In this document: positions 1 through 8,181 of the stretch, in pieces
Layout: each line of letters opens with the position of its first letter
Numbering within the stretch: position 1 is the stretch's first letter
NCBI RefSeq assembly: GCF_014779655.1
Contig: NZ_JACXYX010000014.1
Coordinates: 62,001 to 126,000 of the forward strand
Direction: 5' to 3'
DNA from: Nocardioides ganghwensis
GTDB taxonomy: Bacteria; Actinomycetota; Actinomycetes; Propionibacteriales; Nocardioidaceae
Length of the DNA: 64,000 nucleotides
Notes under the pieces: model-generated
Databases searched by the model: none
The model's input: only the letters and a program-made list of their open reading frames with translations
Told to the model about the DNA's origin: nothing
Program-made: the position numbers and the translations under genes

Positions 1-362
1 TCGAGGACGCCCAGGGGCCCTACGCCACCACCGTCTTCTCGTCGTGGCTGCTGCTGGTGCGCGGCGAGCTGCGGCGTACGGGACGGCGAGGCGTCTCCCT
101 GCGCGCCACGGGTGCGTGGGACCTCCCGGCGCTGCACGGGCTGTGGCAGCGTGCCCGCTCGGGCGAGGACGGCGTCGCGCTGGTGCGCGCCGAGCTGGCG
201 CGGGTGCCCGAGTCGCCCGGCGACGAGCCGGCCGGGCGCCGGGTGCTCGTCCACTCCAGCGGGTTCCGGGTGTCCCCCTACTCCGACACCCGGCCTGCCG
301 GCGATCCCGCCAAGGACGTCGCGCGCCACCTCTGGCACCGCAGCCCGGGGAGTCCGGGATGA
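1..362 (+). CDS. C-terminal part of an unrecognised protein (cut by window edge)
   Basis: An open frame with codons starting at base 3 runs from the left edge to a TGA at 360-362, giving about 119 residues of a C-terminus. It has high-GC coding character and an Arg/Leu-rich helix near its start (WLLLVRGELRR). Its tail contains HSSGFRVSPYSDTRPAG and ends LWHRSPGSPG. I do not recognise the family. The next gene starts 28 bases downstream on the same strand, so the two may be cotranscribed. The start and most of the protein lie outside the window. Confidence 0.6.
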   Translation, partial: EDAQGPYATTVFSSWLLLVRGELRRTGRRGVSLRATGAWDLPALHGLWQRARSGEDGVALVRAELARVPESPGDEPAGRRVLVHSSGFRVSPYSDTRPAGDPAKDVARHLWHRSPGSPG

Positions 363-390
363 CCACACCCCACGCACTAGGGTTGGCCCC

Positions 391-1149
391 ATGCAGCCTC
401 CCGCCACCGCCTCTGCCAGCGAGCGCCGCCAGTCGGTCCGGGCCGGAGTGGTGTGGGACGGCGTACGCCGGCTGCTGGAGGCTCCCGGGGCGTTCCCCGA
501 GCAGCAGGCCCGGATCGTCGACGTGGGGGGTGGCACCGGCGGGTTCGCCGTACCGCTGGCCGAGCTCGGCCACACCGTCCAGGTCATCGACCCCAGCCCC
601 GACGCCCTGGCCTCCCTCGACCGCCGCGCCCACGAGCGCGGCGTCGCCGACCGCGTCACCGGTCAGCAGGGCGACCTCGACGACCTGCCGAGCCTGGTCG
701 ACGGGGCCGACCTCGTGCTGTGCCACGGCGTCCTCGAGATGGTCGACGACCCCGCCGCCTCGCTCGCCGCGATCGCCGGGGTCCTGCGTCCCGGCGGTCA
801 CCTCAGCCTCCTCGTCGCGCAGCGCCACGCGGCCGTCGTGGCCCGCGCGATGGCCGGCCACTTCCAGGCGGCGCGCGAGCTCCTCGACGGCGACGCGACG
901 ACCCCGGCCGGTGGCCGTGCCGGCCGCCGCTTCACCCACGACGAGGTGGTCGACCTCCTCACCGCCGCCGGCCTCGAGCCCGCGTCCGTCCAGGCCGTGC
1001 GGGTCTTCTCCGACCTGGTGCCGGGCAGCCTCCTCGACCTCGAGCCCGGTGCGACCGCGGCCCTGGTCGAGCTCGAGCGGGCGGTCGCCACTCGCCCCGA
1101 GTACCTCCCGCTCGCGGCGCAGGTCCACGTCGTCGCCCGCCGCGGCTGA
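391..1149 (+). CDS. Class I SAM-dependent methyltransferase
   Basis: 252 residues. The Rossmann-fold SAM-binding glycine motif is clear (VDVGGGTGGFAVPLAE, about residues 41-56), followed by an acidic residue ending strand beta2 (VIDPSPDAL) and motif LVLCHGVLEMVDDPAASLAAIAGVLRPGG, broken here across the usual motif II/III region (about 111-139). The start is ATG 391; longer upstream extensions would overlap the preceding gene in another frame. A C-terminal helical part (FTHDEVVDLLTAAGL) is typical of small-molecule or tRNA-type methyltransferases. The substrate cannot be told from the sequence. It lies 51 bases before dinB on the same strand, a pairing I believe is common in actinobacteria. 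Confidence 0.85.
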   Translation: MQPPATASASERRQSVRAGVVWDGVRRLLEAPGAFPEQQARIVDVGGGTGGFAVPLAELGHTVQVIDPSPDALASLDRRAHERGVADRVTGQQGDLDDLPSLVDGADLVLCHGVLEMVDDPAASLAAIAGVLRPGGHLSLLVAQRHAAVVARAMAGHFQAARELLDGDATTPAGGRAGRRFTHDEVVDLLTAAGLEPASVQAVRVFSDLVPGSLLDLEPGATAALVELERAVATRPEYLPLAAQVHVVARRG

Positions 1150-1200
1150 CCCTCCCGCCGGTGGCGCAGCCACCGCCTCGCACCCCGGCCGCGGTGCGGC

Positions 1201-2370
1201 GTGACCGAGACCCCGATCCTGCACGTCGACATGGACGCCTTCTACGCGTCCGTCGCGCTGCGCGAGCGTCCTGACCTCGTCGACCAGCCGGTGGTGGTCG
1301 GTGGGAGCGGTCGGGGCGTCGTGCTCGCGGCCAACTACGTCGCCCGCCGCTACGGCGTCCGCTCGGCCCTGCCGATGACCCGCGTACGCCGGCTCTGTCC
1401 CCACGTCGTGGTGCTGGCGCCCGACTACGCCACCTTCACCAGTGTCTCCGCCTCGGTGATGGAGACCTTCCGCGAGGTCACGCCCCTCGTCGAGGCGGTG
1501 TCCCTGGACGAGGCGTTCCTCGACGTCCGTGGCTCCACGCGCCGGCTCGGTCTGCCCGCACGGATCGCCGAGCGGCTGCGGTCGACCATCCACGACGAGC
1601 AGGGCATCACCTGCTCGGTCGGCGTGGCTGCCTCCGTCTCGGTCGCCAAGCTCGCGAGCCGCCGCGCCAAGCCCGACGGGGTGCTGGTGGTGCCGCCGGC
1701 CGGGGTGACCTCGTTCCTGCACCCCCTCGACGTCGGGGAGCTCTACGGGGTGGGGGAGAAGACCCAGGCGCTCCTGCACCGCTTCGGCCTGCTCACCGTC
1801 GGCGACGTCGCGCACACCCCGCTCGCGACCCTGCAGCGCGCCGTCGGCCACCACCTCGGCCGCGAGCTGCACCACCTCGCCTGGGGCACCGACCGCGGCG
1901 AGCTGCACGTCAGCGCCGGCCCGCACGAGCCGGAGAAGTCGATGGGCGCGGACGAGACCTTCGCCCGCGACACCGACGACCGGGACGTCATCGTCCGCGA
2001 GCTGCTGCGCCTCTCCGCCCGCGTGGCCGGGCGGATGCGGGCGGCCGGGGTGGCCGGCCGGACGGTCACCATCAAGGTCCGCTTCGCCGACTTCACCACC
2101 ATCACCCGCTCGCGGACCCTCGCCGAGGCCACCGACGTCACCGTCGAGATCCATCGCGCGGCCACCCGCCTCTACGACCGGCTCGGGCTGCAACGCGCAC
2201 GCCTGCGGCTCGTCGGCGTACGCGTCGAGGGCCTGGTCCCGCGCGCCACCGTGCACCACCAGCTCGAGCTGGGCGAGCCGGAGCGCGGCTGGGCCGAGGC
2301 GGACCGCGCGGTCGACCGCGCGACGCGGCGGTTCGGGGCGGCCGCCGTACGCCCGGGCAGTCTCGTCTAG
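1201..2370 (+). CDS. dinB: DNA polymerase IV (Y-family translesion polymerase)
   Basis: 389 residues, start GTG. The Y-family palm is unmistakable: metal-binding DMD with the adjacent FY steric gate (HVDMDAFYAS, residues 8-17) and the catalytic SLDEAFLD (101-108). A helix-hairpin-helix region (VGELYGVGEKTQALLHRFG) follows, then the little-finger domain. The enzyme copies past damaged or mismatched DNA without proofreading. QLELGEP near residue 352 could serve as a sliding-clamp contact, but this is inference. No clear ribosome-binding site precedes the GTG. I saw no LexA-type GAAC-N4-GTTC box upstream, so damage induction is not shown by this sequence. Confidence 0.95.
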   Translation: MTETPILHVDMDAFYASVALRERPDLVDQPVVVGGSGRGVVLAANYVARRYGVRSALPMTRVRRLCPHVVVLAPDYATFTSVSASVMETFREVTPLVEAVSLDEAFLDVRGSTRRLGLPARIAERLRSTIHDEQGITCSVGVAASVSVAKLASRRAKPDGVLVVPPAGVTSFLHPLDVGELYGVGEKTQALLHRFGLLTVGDVAHTPLATLQRAVGHHLGRELHHLAWGTDRGELHVSAGPHEPEKSMGADETFARDTDDRDVIVRELLRLSARVAGRMRAAGVAGRTVTIKVRFADFTTITRSRTLAEATDVTVEIHRAATRLYDRLGLQRARLRLVGVRVEGLVPRATVHHQLELGEPERGWAEADRAVDRATRRFGAAAVRPGSLV

Positions 2371-2495
2371 CCCGGCGACGGGCGCCGGCCCTCCGGGCAG
2401 GGTCCAGCCCCTGCGTGAGGGTGGAATTTTCTGGGGACGCCTACCGTGACTGGAAGAGCGTGCCTAGACTTGCGACAAGAAGGTGAGGAGGAACC

Positions 2496-2939
2496 GTGGA
2501 GCTCTCCGAGGAAGAACTGCGACTGCTCGAGCAGATGGAGCGCGCACTCGTCGAGGAAGACCCCAAGCTCGCCTCCACGCTGCGCGGCACCTCGATCGTG
2601 CGCACGGCCCGTCGGCGCATGATCGCGGGCGGTGCGATCGTCGTGGTCGGCATCGGCCTCCTCATCGTCGCCGTGCTGCTGGAGCTGAGTTCCGTCCTCC
2701 AGACCGTCGTCGGGGTCGTGGGCTTCGTGGTCATGCTGGGCGGAGCGATCCTCGCCCTCACGTCGGCGCGCACGCCCCACCAAGCGCCCAAGGTGCGGTC
2801 ATCGGGCCGCACCGGCTTCGGTGTCGTCGACGGTGGTCGACCGCACCGCCCGGGTCGGCCGGGTCGTCAGCGCTCCGGTGCCCCCTTCATGGAGCGCATG
2901 GAGGAGCGGTGGCGTCGCCGCCGCGAGCGCGGGTTCTGA
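2496..2939 (+). CDS. DUF3040 family membrane protein
   Basis: 147 residues, start GTG behind a good ribosome-binding site (AAGGTGAGGAGG, 2479-2492). The N-terminus MELSEEELRLLEQMERALVEEDPKLAS is the conserved opening of actinobacterial DUF3040 proteins. Two hydrophobic segments follow (about residues 48-68 and 70-90), then a basic, disordered Arg/Gly-rich tail ending RRRRERGF. The function is not established. The position between dinB and the dcw region is conserved in related actinobacteria as far as I know. TAGACT at 2465-2470 could be a -10 box, but no convincing -35 is visible. Confidence 0.85.
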   Translation: MELSEEELRLLEQMERALVEEDPKLASTLRGTSIVRTARRRMIAGGAIVVVGIGLLIVAVLLELSSVLQTVVGVVGFVVMLGGAILALTSARTPHQAPKVRSSGRTGFGVVDGGRPHRPGRPGRQRSGAPFMERMEERWRRRRERGF

Positions 2940-3029
2940 ACCTCCCCTCCCTCCACGCTCCTCGCGTCGCCCCGTTGCAGCGCGCCCACTGAGGTGCGCC
3001 CACGGGCGCGTCCGGGCGTCCCTGGCCCG

Positions 3030-3079
3030 ACTGGGAGGGGTAGACCGACACTTGGAGGGGGTTGTACACCCCTCCCAGT
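3030..3079. repeat. Three copies of a 16-base motif forming an inverted repeat
   Basis: The motif ACTGGGAGGGGTGTAC occurs in three forms: plus strand at 3030-3045 (last bases AGAC), a degenerate plus-strand copy at 3050-3067, and an exact minus-strand copy at 3064-3079. Copies one and three form a 12-base inverted repeat (3030-3041 with 3068-3079). Copies two and three could form a tighter hairpin instead. The site lies between two convergent genes, so a terminator or a dispersed palindromic element is more likely than an operator. Confidence 0.6.
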
Positions 3080-3083
3080 GACG

Positions 3084-3107
3084 GACTCCCCGCTCGAGCG
3101 GGGAGTC
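3084..3107. terminator. Perfect 24-base palindrome between convergent genes
   Basis: The arms GACTCCCCGCTC and GAGCGGGGAGTC are exact complements with no spacer, so the sequence folds as a 10-11 bp stem with a minimal loop on either strand. It sits between the ends of the DUF3040 gene (plus) and the transglutaminase gene (minus). No T-tract follows, as is usual for actinobacterial terminators. Bidirectional termination is an inference from position and symmetry. Confidence 0.5.
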
Positions 3108-3184
3108 TGCGCACGCGGTGCGGCGCGATCTCGATCCACAGACCCGCGGACAGCCGACCGGACCAGGCGGCGGCCGGGGCAGGG

Positions 3185-5554
3185 TCAGCCGACGAGCTCG
3201 TCGACTGACCGGACGGACTCGTCGGCGGTGGTGTCGCTCCGGGCCTGACCGGCGCGGGTGCGCGAGCGCCAGGACGTACGACGGCCGCCCACCACCGAGG
3301 CGGGCCACCAGGCGGCGCGCCGCACGTCGCGAGGCGTGACGCCGGCAGCCAGGGCTTCCTCGACGAGATCGAGGTCGCCGGCGAAGCGGTCGGCGGTGAA
3401 GGTCTCCGGGTCGCGGGCGTAGCGGCTCCGCTCGAGGGCGGCGACGAGCCGGTCGAGGGCCTGGGCGGCCTCGGGGGCCTGGTCGCGGCCGCGTCGGGGT
3501 CGGTCGGGCCGCGAGCCGTCGCGGACGGGCGTCGCCAGGAGCCTGCCGAGCCAGTCGCCGGCCCGGCGTGGTGAGCGGCCCTCGGGCCACGCGTGCCCCA
3601 GGTCGCGCGCGACGTCGCGCAGCTCGACCCACAGGTCCTCGATGTCGCCGGCCAGGCGGCGCCGGCGCCGTGCCGCGCGCGCCAGCCGGGGCGTCATCAG
3701 CAGCAGGGCGACCAGGCCCAGGCCCACGAGCCCCGCCAGGATCGGGACCCACGGGATCGACGAGGCGCCGTCGTCGGCGGCCGCGGCCTCGGCGTCGGGC
3801 TCCTCGCCGCGCTCCGGCAGCAGCTCGGTCGAGCTGCTGGCGCTCGGCGACGCGGTCTCGGTGACCGCCTCGAACTCGGCCTCGGTGTACTCCGGCGGCT
3901 GGGTGGCGCGGGCCTGCGGCGTCGGCTCGAAGCGCACCCACCCCGAGCCGGGGAAGTAGAGCTCGGGCCACGCGTGGGCGTCGCGCGAGGAGAACTCCCA
4001 CGACCCGTTGGTGGCGCGATCGGGCTCGAGGAACCCCACCGCGACGCGGCTCGGGATGCCGAGGACGCGCGCCATGATCGCCATCGACGCCGCGAACTGC
4101 TCGCAGTAGCCGACGCGCTCGTCGAGGAACGCCAGCAGGTCGGCGCCGCCGTCACCCGCCGACGGCACCTGGCCGAGGTCGTAGCGGAAGCCGCCGTCCT
4201 CGCGGAACCACTGCTGCAGCACCTGGGCCTTCTGGAAGCGGGTCGGTGCGTCGGCGGTCACGCTCGCCGCGAGCCGCCGGATCTCGTTGTTGAGGGTGCT
4301 CGGGACCTCGGTGAAGATGCCGGCCACCGAGCCCGCACCCGAGACGGCGGAGTTCATCGAGTCGGCGTCGTAGGTCAGCTGGACGCCGGAGAAGTCGTAC
4401 GTGCTGTCGGCGGTGGTGACGTCCTCGCGCGCGGCGATGACGTCACGGGTGTTGACGTCGTAGCGCCAGTCGCTGCTGGCGGCGATGCGAGTCGTCTGCG
4501 CGGCGATGGGCAGCCACGTGGAGCGGAAGTCGGGCCCGACGCGAACGTCGTACTTGAACTCGCGGCGCGGCACCTCGAGGGCCACGCCGTCGAGCGGCGG
4601 CAGCGCACCCGTCGCCGACTGCGACTCGGGGATCTCGCGGTCACCCGGCGTCCATTCCGAGCCGCTGAACCGGGAGAGCACCGTGTAGCGGAGGTAGCTC
4701 GGCCGGGGGCCCGACGTGGTGACCCACAGCAGCGGCACGTCCACGCCGCGGCGCAGGTCGCGGCGCAGGTCGACCATCGGGTCCTGGACCTCGACCTCGC
4801 GGGTGCCGGGACCGTTGCCCTCGAAGACGCTCATGCTCATGGTGGGCACGGCCGCGGGCACGACCACCGCCAGGGCGATGGCGGTCGCGCCGAGGGCGAG
4901 GGCGGTGTTGGCGATCGCGCCGGTGCGGACCGAGAAGGACCCCTTCTCGCCGTCGGGCGCACGCCCCCAGCTGGTGACGTGGTCGCTGTGCTGGATGAAG
5001 ACCAAGGTGAGGAACAGGGCGGCGATCACCGCGAAGAGCCACCACGAGACGGCGTCGCCGGTGACGGCGACAGGCAGGGTGTACGCCGCGAGCAGGACGA
5101 GGCCGGCCACGGGCGCGCGGCGCAGGGTGCAGGCGATGACGTCGACCAGCAGCACGACCAGCGCGCCACCGATGAGCAGCAGCGGGTGGACCGGCGGTAC
5201 GCCGAGCTGGACGGGCGCGGCATAGCTGCGCGAGGTCTCGAGCGCGTCCTGGAGGGCGGCGACGAAGACGTCGACGTTGCCGGGCGTCGGGAGGGGCGAG
5301 CCGGTCGTCGTCCCGAGGACCAGGAGGGCGCCGATGACGACCTGGGCGGAGACGATGCCGGCGGCCGGGATCCGCTGCCACCGCGCCACGGCCCCCGCCC
5401 CGGCGAGGACCACGCCGATGAGGAGCAGCGGGACGCCGACCTCGGCGAAGCCCTCGGTGAGCACGCGCCACGACAGGACGGTGGTCCAGGCGGCGAGCAG
5501 GGCGATCCCGGCCATGCGCAGCTGGTGGGGGAGCGTGCTCCACGGGGCGCTCAT
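3185..5554 (-). CDS. TgpA-like membrane transglutaminase-domain protein
   Basis: 789 residues from ATG 5554, which overlaps the TGA of the DUF58 gene (ATGA). About six hydrophobic segments occupy the first 210 residues. A large extracytoplasmic region follows, ending in a transglutaminase core: Cys484 in RVGYCEQFAASMAIMARVLG, His527 in SSRDAHAWPELYF, and an acidic residue in GWVRFEPTP where an Asp is usual in other branches. A Ser/Glu/Ala linker, one more membrane helix and a cytoplasmic DUF4129-like tail complete it. It is the third gene of a MoxR-DUF58-transglutaminase operon. The biochemical substrate of this family is not established; an envelope role is inferred from topology. Confidence 0.9.
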   Translation of the reverse strand: MSAPWSTLPHQLRMAGIALLAAWTTVLSWRVLTEGFAEVGVPLLLIGVVLAGAGAVARWQRIPAAGIVSAQVVIGALLVLGTTTGSPLPTPGNVDVFVAALQDALETSRSYAAPVQLGVPPVHPLLLIGGALVVLLVDVIACTLRRAPVAGLVLLAAYTLPVAVTGDAVSWWLFAVIAALFLTLVFIQHSDHVTSWGRAPDGEKGSFSVRTGAIANTALALGATAIALAVVVPAAVPTMSMSVFEGNGPGTREVEVQDPMVDLRRDLRRGVDVPLLWVTTSGPRPSYLRYTVLSRFSGSEWTPGDREIPESQSATGALPPLDGVALEVPRREFKYDVRVGPDFRSTWLPIAAQTTRIAASSDWRYDVNTRDVIAAREDVTTADSTYDFSGVQLTYDADSMNSAVSGAGSVAGIFTEVPSTLNNEIRRLAASVTADAPTRFQKAQVLQQWFREDGGFRYDLGQVPSAGDGGADLLAFLDERVGYCEQFAASMAIMARVLGIPSRVAVGFLEPDRATNGSWEFSSRDAHAWPELYFPGSGWVRFEPTPQARATQPPEYTEAEFEAVTETASPSASSSTELLPERGEEPDAEAAAADDGASSIPWVPILAGLVGLGLVALLLMTPRLARAARRRRRLAGDIEDLWVELRDVARDLGHAWPEGRSPRRAGDWLGRLLATPVRDGSRPDRPRRGRDQAPEAAQALDRLVAALERSRYARDPETFTADRFAGDLDLVEEALAAGVTPRDVRRAAWWPASVVGGRRTSWRSRTRAGQARSDTTADESVRSVDELVG

Positions 5555-6828
5555 CGTGCGGCTCCCGCCGAGGCGGTCGCGCGGCTCTGGAGCAGCCCGA
5601 GCTCCTGCCACGCGGTGTCGAGGCGGTCACGCGGGCCCACGGTGATGGACCGCCACCCGGTCGAGGTGAGGTGCGCGGCAGCGCCGGGCCCGGGTTGCAC
5701 GGGCAGGTGCGGTGCCCAGGCGTCGACGTCGAGCGCGATCGCCAGGCTGGAGGACGCGTGGTGCTGGAGCCTGCGCAGGAACGGGAGGTCCTGCTCGCCG
5801 AGGCCGCCGAAGATCCCGATGGTGAGGCCGCCGTGCCCGGGCTCGGCCAGCCACTGGGTGTCGGGGGCGGGGGAGTGGTCGAGCTGCACGACCGCGAGGG
5901 CCTCGAGGAGCGGGATCGTGCCGGCCCCGGCGGCGTGCGAGTGCCACTCGGTCTCGCGGCTGTCGCCGGAGGCGGTCACCAGGCGCACGGTGTAGCCGTG
6001 GTGGGCGAGGTGGACGGCGATCGACGCGGCCGCCGACACGGCGCCCTCCAGCGAGCTGGCCGCCCCCTGGCCGCGGTGCGAGGTGCCACGGTTGTCGAGG
6101 AAGACGGTCGCGCGTGACTGCCAGGGCTGCTCCTCGCGCCGCACCATCAGCTCGCCGACGCGGGCTGAGCTGCGCCAGTGGACGCGCCGCAGGTCGTCGC
6201 CGCGCCGGTACTCGCGGACGGTGACGTCCTCGGCGCTGCCGGTCGCGAACGCCCGCGGCCGGTTGTCGCCCGACCCCGTCCACGCACCGCCCAGCGGGAT
6301 GCTCGGCAGCGCGACGGTGCGCGGAGTGACGGTGAGCCGCGAGGTCGCGTGGAACGTGCGCCCGAGCTCGACGAGGCCGAAGGGGTCGGTCACGCGCACG
6401 GACATCGGGCCGATGTCGAACTGGCCGCGCAGCTCCGAGCGGACCTGGTAGGTCGCGTGGCGGCGCCAGCCGTGACCGAGGCCCTCGAGCACGAAGCGCG
6501 GTCGCGTGCCGAGGACGTAGGGGAGGCGCTCCTCGAGCAACAGCACCCCCGTCGGCGTGCGGGACTCGTTGGACACCGTCAGCTCGACGGTCGCGGGCTG
6601 CCCGGCGACGACGAGCTGGGGGGAGACCGTACGCACCAGCGAGAGGCGGTAGCGGGAGCGGCCGACCCACCATGCGGTGAGCAGCGGCAGCACGGCGACG
6701 AGGACGCCGATGCGGACGACGGACGAGTGCCCGACGACGATGGCCGCGACGACGGTCGTGATGCCGGCGGCCAGGAACGCCCGTCCGCGGACGGTCAGCG
6801 CACCGAGTGCCTCACGCACGGCTGCCAC
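5551..6828 (-). CDS. DUF58 domain protein (von Willebrand-like fold)
   Basis: 425 residues, start GTG 6828, overlapping the end of the MoxR gene by 17 bases. Two N-terminal hydrophobic segments (about 18-60) are followed by a beta-rich region. The DUF58 signature lies around residues 206-235 (EYRRGDDLRRVHWRSSARVGELMVRRE, conserved core RRGDDLRRVHWRSSAR), then a vWA-like segment begins TVFLDNRG. Proteins of this family travel with MoxR ATPases and are thought to be their partner or substrate at the membrane. The four-base overlap with the transglutaminase gene indicates coupled translation. Confidence 0.9.
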   Translation of the reverse strand: MAAVREALGALTVRGRAFLAAGITTVVAAIVVGHSSVVRIGVLVAVLPLLTAWWVGRSRYRLSLVRTVSPQLVVAGQPATVELTVSNESRTPTGVLLLEERLPYVLGTRPRFVLEGLGHGWRRHATYQVRSELRGQFDIGPMSVRVTDPFGLVELGRTFHATSRLTVTPRTVALPSIPLGGAWTGSGDNRPRAFATGSAEDVTVREYRRGDDLRRVHWRSSARVGELMVRREEQPWQSRATVFLDNRGTSHRGQGAASSLEGAVSAAASIAVHLAHHGYTVRLVTASGDSRETEWHSHAAGAGTIPLLEALAVVQLDHSPAPDTQWLAEPGHGGLTIGIFGGLGEQDLPFLRRLQHHASSSLAIALDVDAWAPHLPVQPGPGAAAHLTSTGWRSITVGPRDRLDTAWQELGLLQSRATASAGAAR

Positions 6829-7807
6829 GGGAGTCGGGCGCCGTGGGGACCGGCACGGACTCCACGATCCCGGAGAGGATCGCGGAGGTGGTGCGTCCGT
6901 TCATCGTCGCCTCGACGTTGGGCAGCAGCCGGTGCGCGAGCACCGGCGAGGTGATGCCGTGGATGTCGTCGGGGAGGACGTAGTCGCGGCCCTGGGTCGC
7001 GGCGACCGCCTTGGCGGCCCGCACGAGGTGCAGCGTCGCGCGGGGCGAGGCGCCGAGGTGCAGGTCGTTGCTGGTGCGGGTGGCGGTGGTCAGGGCCACC
7101 GCGTAGCGCTGGACGGCCGGTGACACGTGGACCCGGCCGACGATCTCGATCACCTTGCGGACCTCGCCGGCGTCGGTGACCGGCTCGAGGTCCTCGAGCG
7201 GGTTGTGGGCGGTGTGCCCCTCGAGCATCGCGATCTCTGCGGACTCGACGGGGTAGCCGACCGAGACGCGCGCCATGAAGCGGTCGCGCTGGGCCTCGGG
7301 GAGGGCGTACGTCCCCTCCATCTCGATGGGGTTCTGGGTCGCGATGACCATGAACGGCTTCTCGAGCATGTAGGTCGCGTTGTCGACGGTGACCTGTCGC
7401 TCCTCCATCGCCTCGAGGAGCGCGGACTGCGTCTTGGGCGACGCACGGTTGATCTCGTCGCCGACCACGATGTTGGCGAAGACGCCGCCGGGTCGGAACT
7501 CGAACTCGCGGGTGTCCTGGTTGAAGACCGACACGCCCGTGACGTCGGAGGGCAGCAGGTCCGGGGTGAACTGGATGCGCCGCACCGAGCAGTCGATGCT
7601 GCGTGCCAGCGCCTTGCTCAGCTGCGTCTTGCCGACCCCGGGCACGTCCTCGATGAGGAGGTGGCCCTCGGCGAGCAGGACCACGAGGGCGGCGTTGACG
7701 ACGTCGGGCTTGCCGGCGATCACCCGCTCGATGTTCTGGCGTACGGCACCGGTCACCCGGCGCACGGTGTCCAGGTCGGGCGCCTGCCCGGAGAGCCCTG
7801 TCGTCAC
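6812..7807 (-). CDS. MoxR-family AAA+ ATPase
   Basis: 331 residues, start GTG 7807. Walker A is DVPGVGKT (about 54-61), Walker B is VVGDEINRASPKTQ (about 114-127), and sensor 1 is ATQNPIEMEGTYALPEAQRDR. The C-terminal lid domain carries SPRATLHLVRAAK and GRDYVLPDDI, both usual in MoxR. Such ATPases act as chaperones for vWA-domain partners, here probably the adjacent DUF58 protein. It is first in its operon. Its 5' region contains phased repeats and a copy of the motif found at the mraZ promoter (see 7906-7964). Confidence 0.92.
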   Translation of the reverse strand: MTTGLSGQAPDLDTVRRVTGAVRQNIERVIAGKPDVVNAALVVLLAEGHLLIEDVPGVGKTQLSKALARSIDCSVRRIQFTPDLLPSDVTGVSVFNQDTREFEFRPGGVFANIVVGDEINRASPKTQSALLEAMEERQVTVDNATYMLEKPFMVIATQNPIEMEGTYALPEAQRDRFMARVSVGYPVESAEIAMLEGHTAHNPLEDLEPVTDAGEVRKVIEIVGRVHVSPAVQRYAVALTTATRTSNDLHLGASPRATLHLVRAAKAVAATQGRDYVLPDDIHGITSPVLAHRLLPNVEATMNGRTTSAILSGIVESVPVPTAPDSRGSRA

Positions 7808-7820
7808 GTCTGTCCGTCCC

Positions 7821-7860
7821 CTCGTCCACGCTCGTCACCGCTCGTCACCGCTGGTCACCA
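7821..7860. repeat. Four helically phased 10-base repeats in the moxR leader
   Basis: Plus-strand units CTCGTCCACG, CTCGTCACCG, CTCGTCACCG and CTGGTCACCA lie end to end. On the moxR coding strand this puts GGTGAC or GTGGAC once per helical turn, 14-53 bases before the GTG start. Exact ten-base phasing suggests a protein-binding array or an mRNA leader feature. No known regulator is assigned. Confidence 0.5.
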
Positions 7861-7862
7861 CC

Positions 7863-7884
7863 GTATGTGGTGCGCGCAACATAC
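7863..7884 (-). promoter_or_regulatory. Inverted repeat and possible -10 of the moxR promoter
   Basis: GTATGT (7863-7868) and ACATAC (7879-7884) form a 6-base inverted repeat with a 10-base spacer. On the minus strand TATGTT (7883-7878) could be the -10 box of the moxR operon. No matching -35 hexamer is found at 16-18 bases, so the promoter call is weak. Confidence 0.35.
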
Positions 7885-7905
7885 CGGTCCGATCGCGCGC
7901 ATCCT

Positions 7906-7964
7906 CCACTTCGCTCCACCTCGGGTGGCCGTTCCTCCCCACCGGCGCTCCACCGGCGCTCCAC
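7906..7964 (-). promoter_or_regulatory. MraZ-box-like GTGG repeats facing the moxR operon
   Basis: On the minus strand GTGG occurs at 7919-7916 and 7909-7906 with 10-base spacing, embedded in GGTGGAGCGAAGTGGAG. That string differs by one base from GGTGGAGTGAAGTGGAG at the mraZ promoter (8105-8121). Three further minus-strand GTGG units at 7964, 7953 and 7942 are spaced by 11 bases. MraZ proteins are known to bind short direct repeats spaced about one helical turn at their own promoter. A role here in controlling the divergent moxR operon is inference. The rest of the 374-base gap 7808-8181 contains no gene I can support. Confidence 0.55.
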
Positions 7965-8099
7965 CGGGGTCGAGATCGGCCGATCTGAGCGTGAGGACGG
8001 CCTCGTCCACGCTCGTACGCGTCGTCGCCCAGGACCCCACCGGCAGGGCGCGCAGGCGTCGACCTGCCGAAATTCGTGCCTGAGACACGCTCGATCTGG

Positions 8100-8127
8100 T
8101 TGACGGTGGAGTGAAGTGGAGTACTGT
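8100..8127 (+). promoter_or_regulatory. mraZ/dcw promoter
   Basis: A -35 TTGACG (8100-8105) and a -10 TACTGT (8122-8127) are separated by 16 bases. The promoter overlaps the four GTGG repeats, as expected for MraZ autoregulation. The predicted start site is near 8134, giving a leader of roughly 48 bases to the mraZ ATG. Confidence 0.7.
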
Positions 8128-8139
8128 GGTGCGAAGTGG
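8106..8139 (+). promoter_or_regulatory. MraZ box: four GTGG direct repeats at 10-base spacing
   Basis: GTGG lies at 8106, 8116, 8126 and 8136, exactly one helical turn apart. This matches the established architecture of MraZ operators, which are short direct repeats upstream of mraZ. They span the -35 to start-site region, so bound MraZ would be expected to repress. Confidence 0.8.
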
Positions 8140-8181
8140 GGGACAGGGTCGATCTGCCCGCCGAGCAAGGGGAGGTGCCGG

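Noticed and set aside
1150..1200. SOS (LexA) box before dinB
   Set aside because: No GAAC-N4-GTTC-like palindrome is present in the gap or the end of the previous gene.
3593..5995. A plus-strand frame of about 800 codons over the transglutaminase gene
   Set aside because: It is antisense to a gene with a complete transglutaminase core and membrane helices; the translated product is a compositional shadow.
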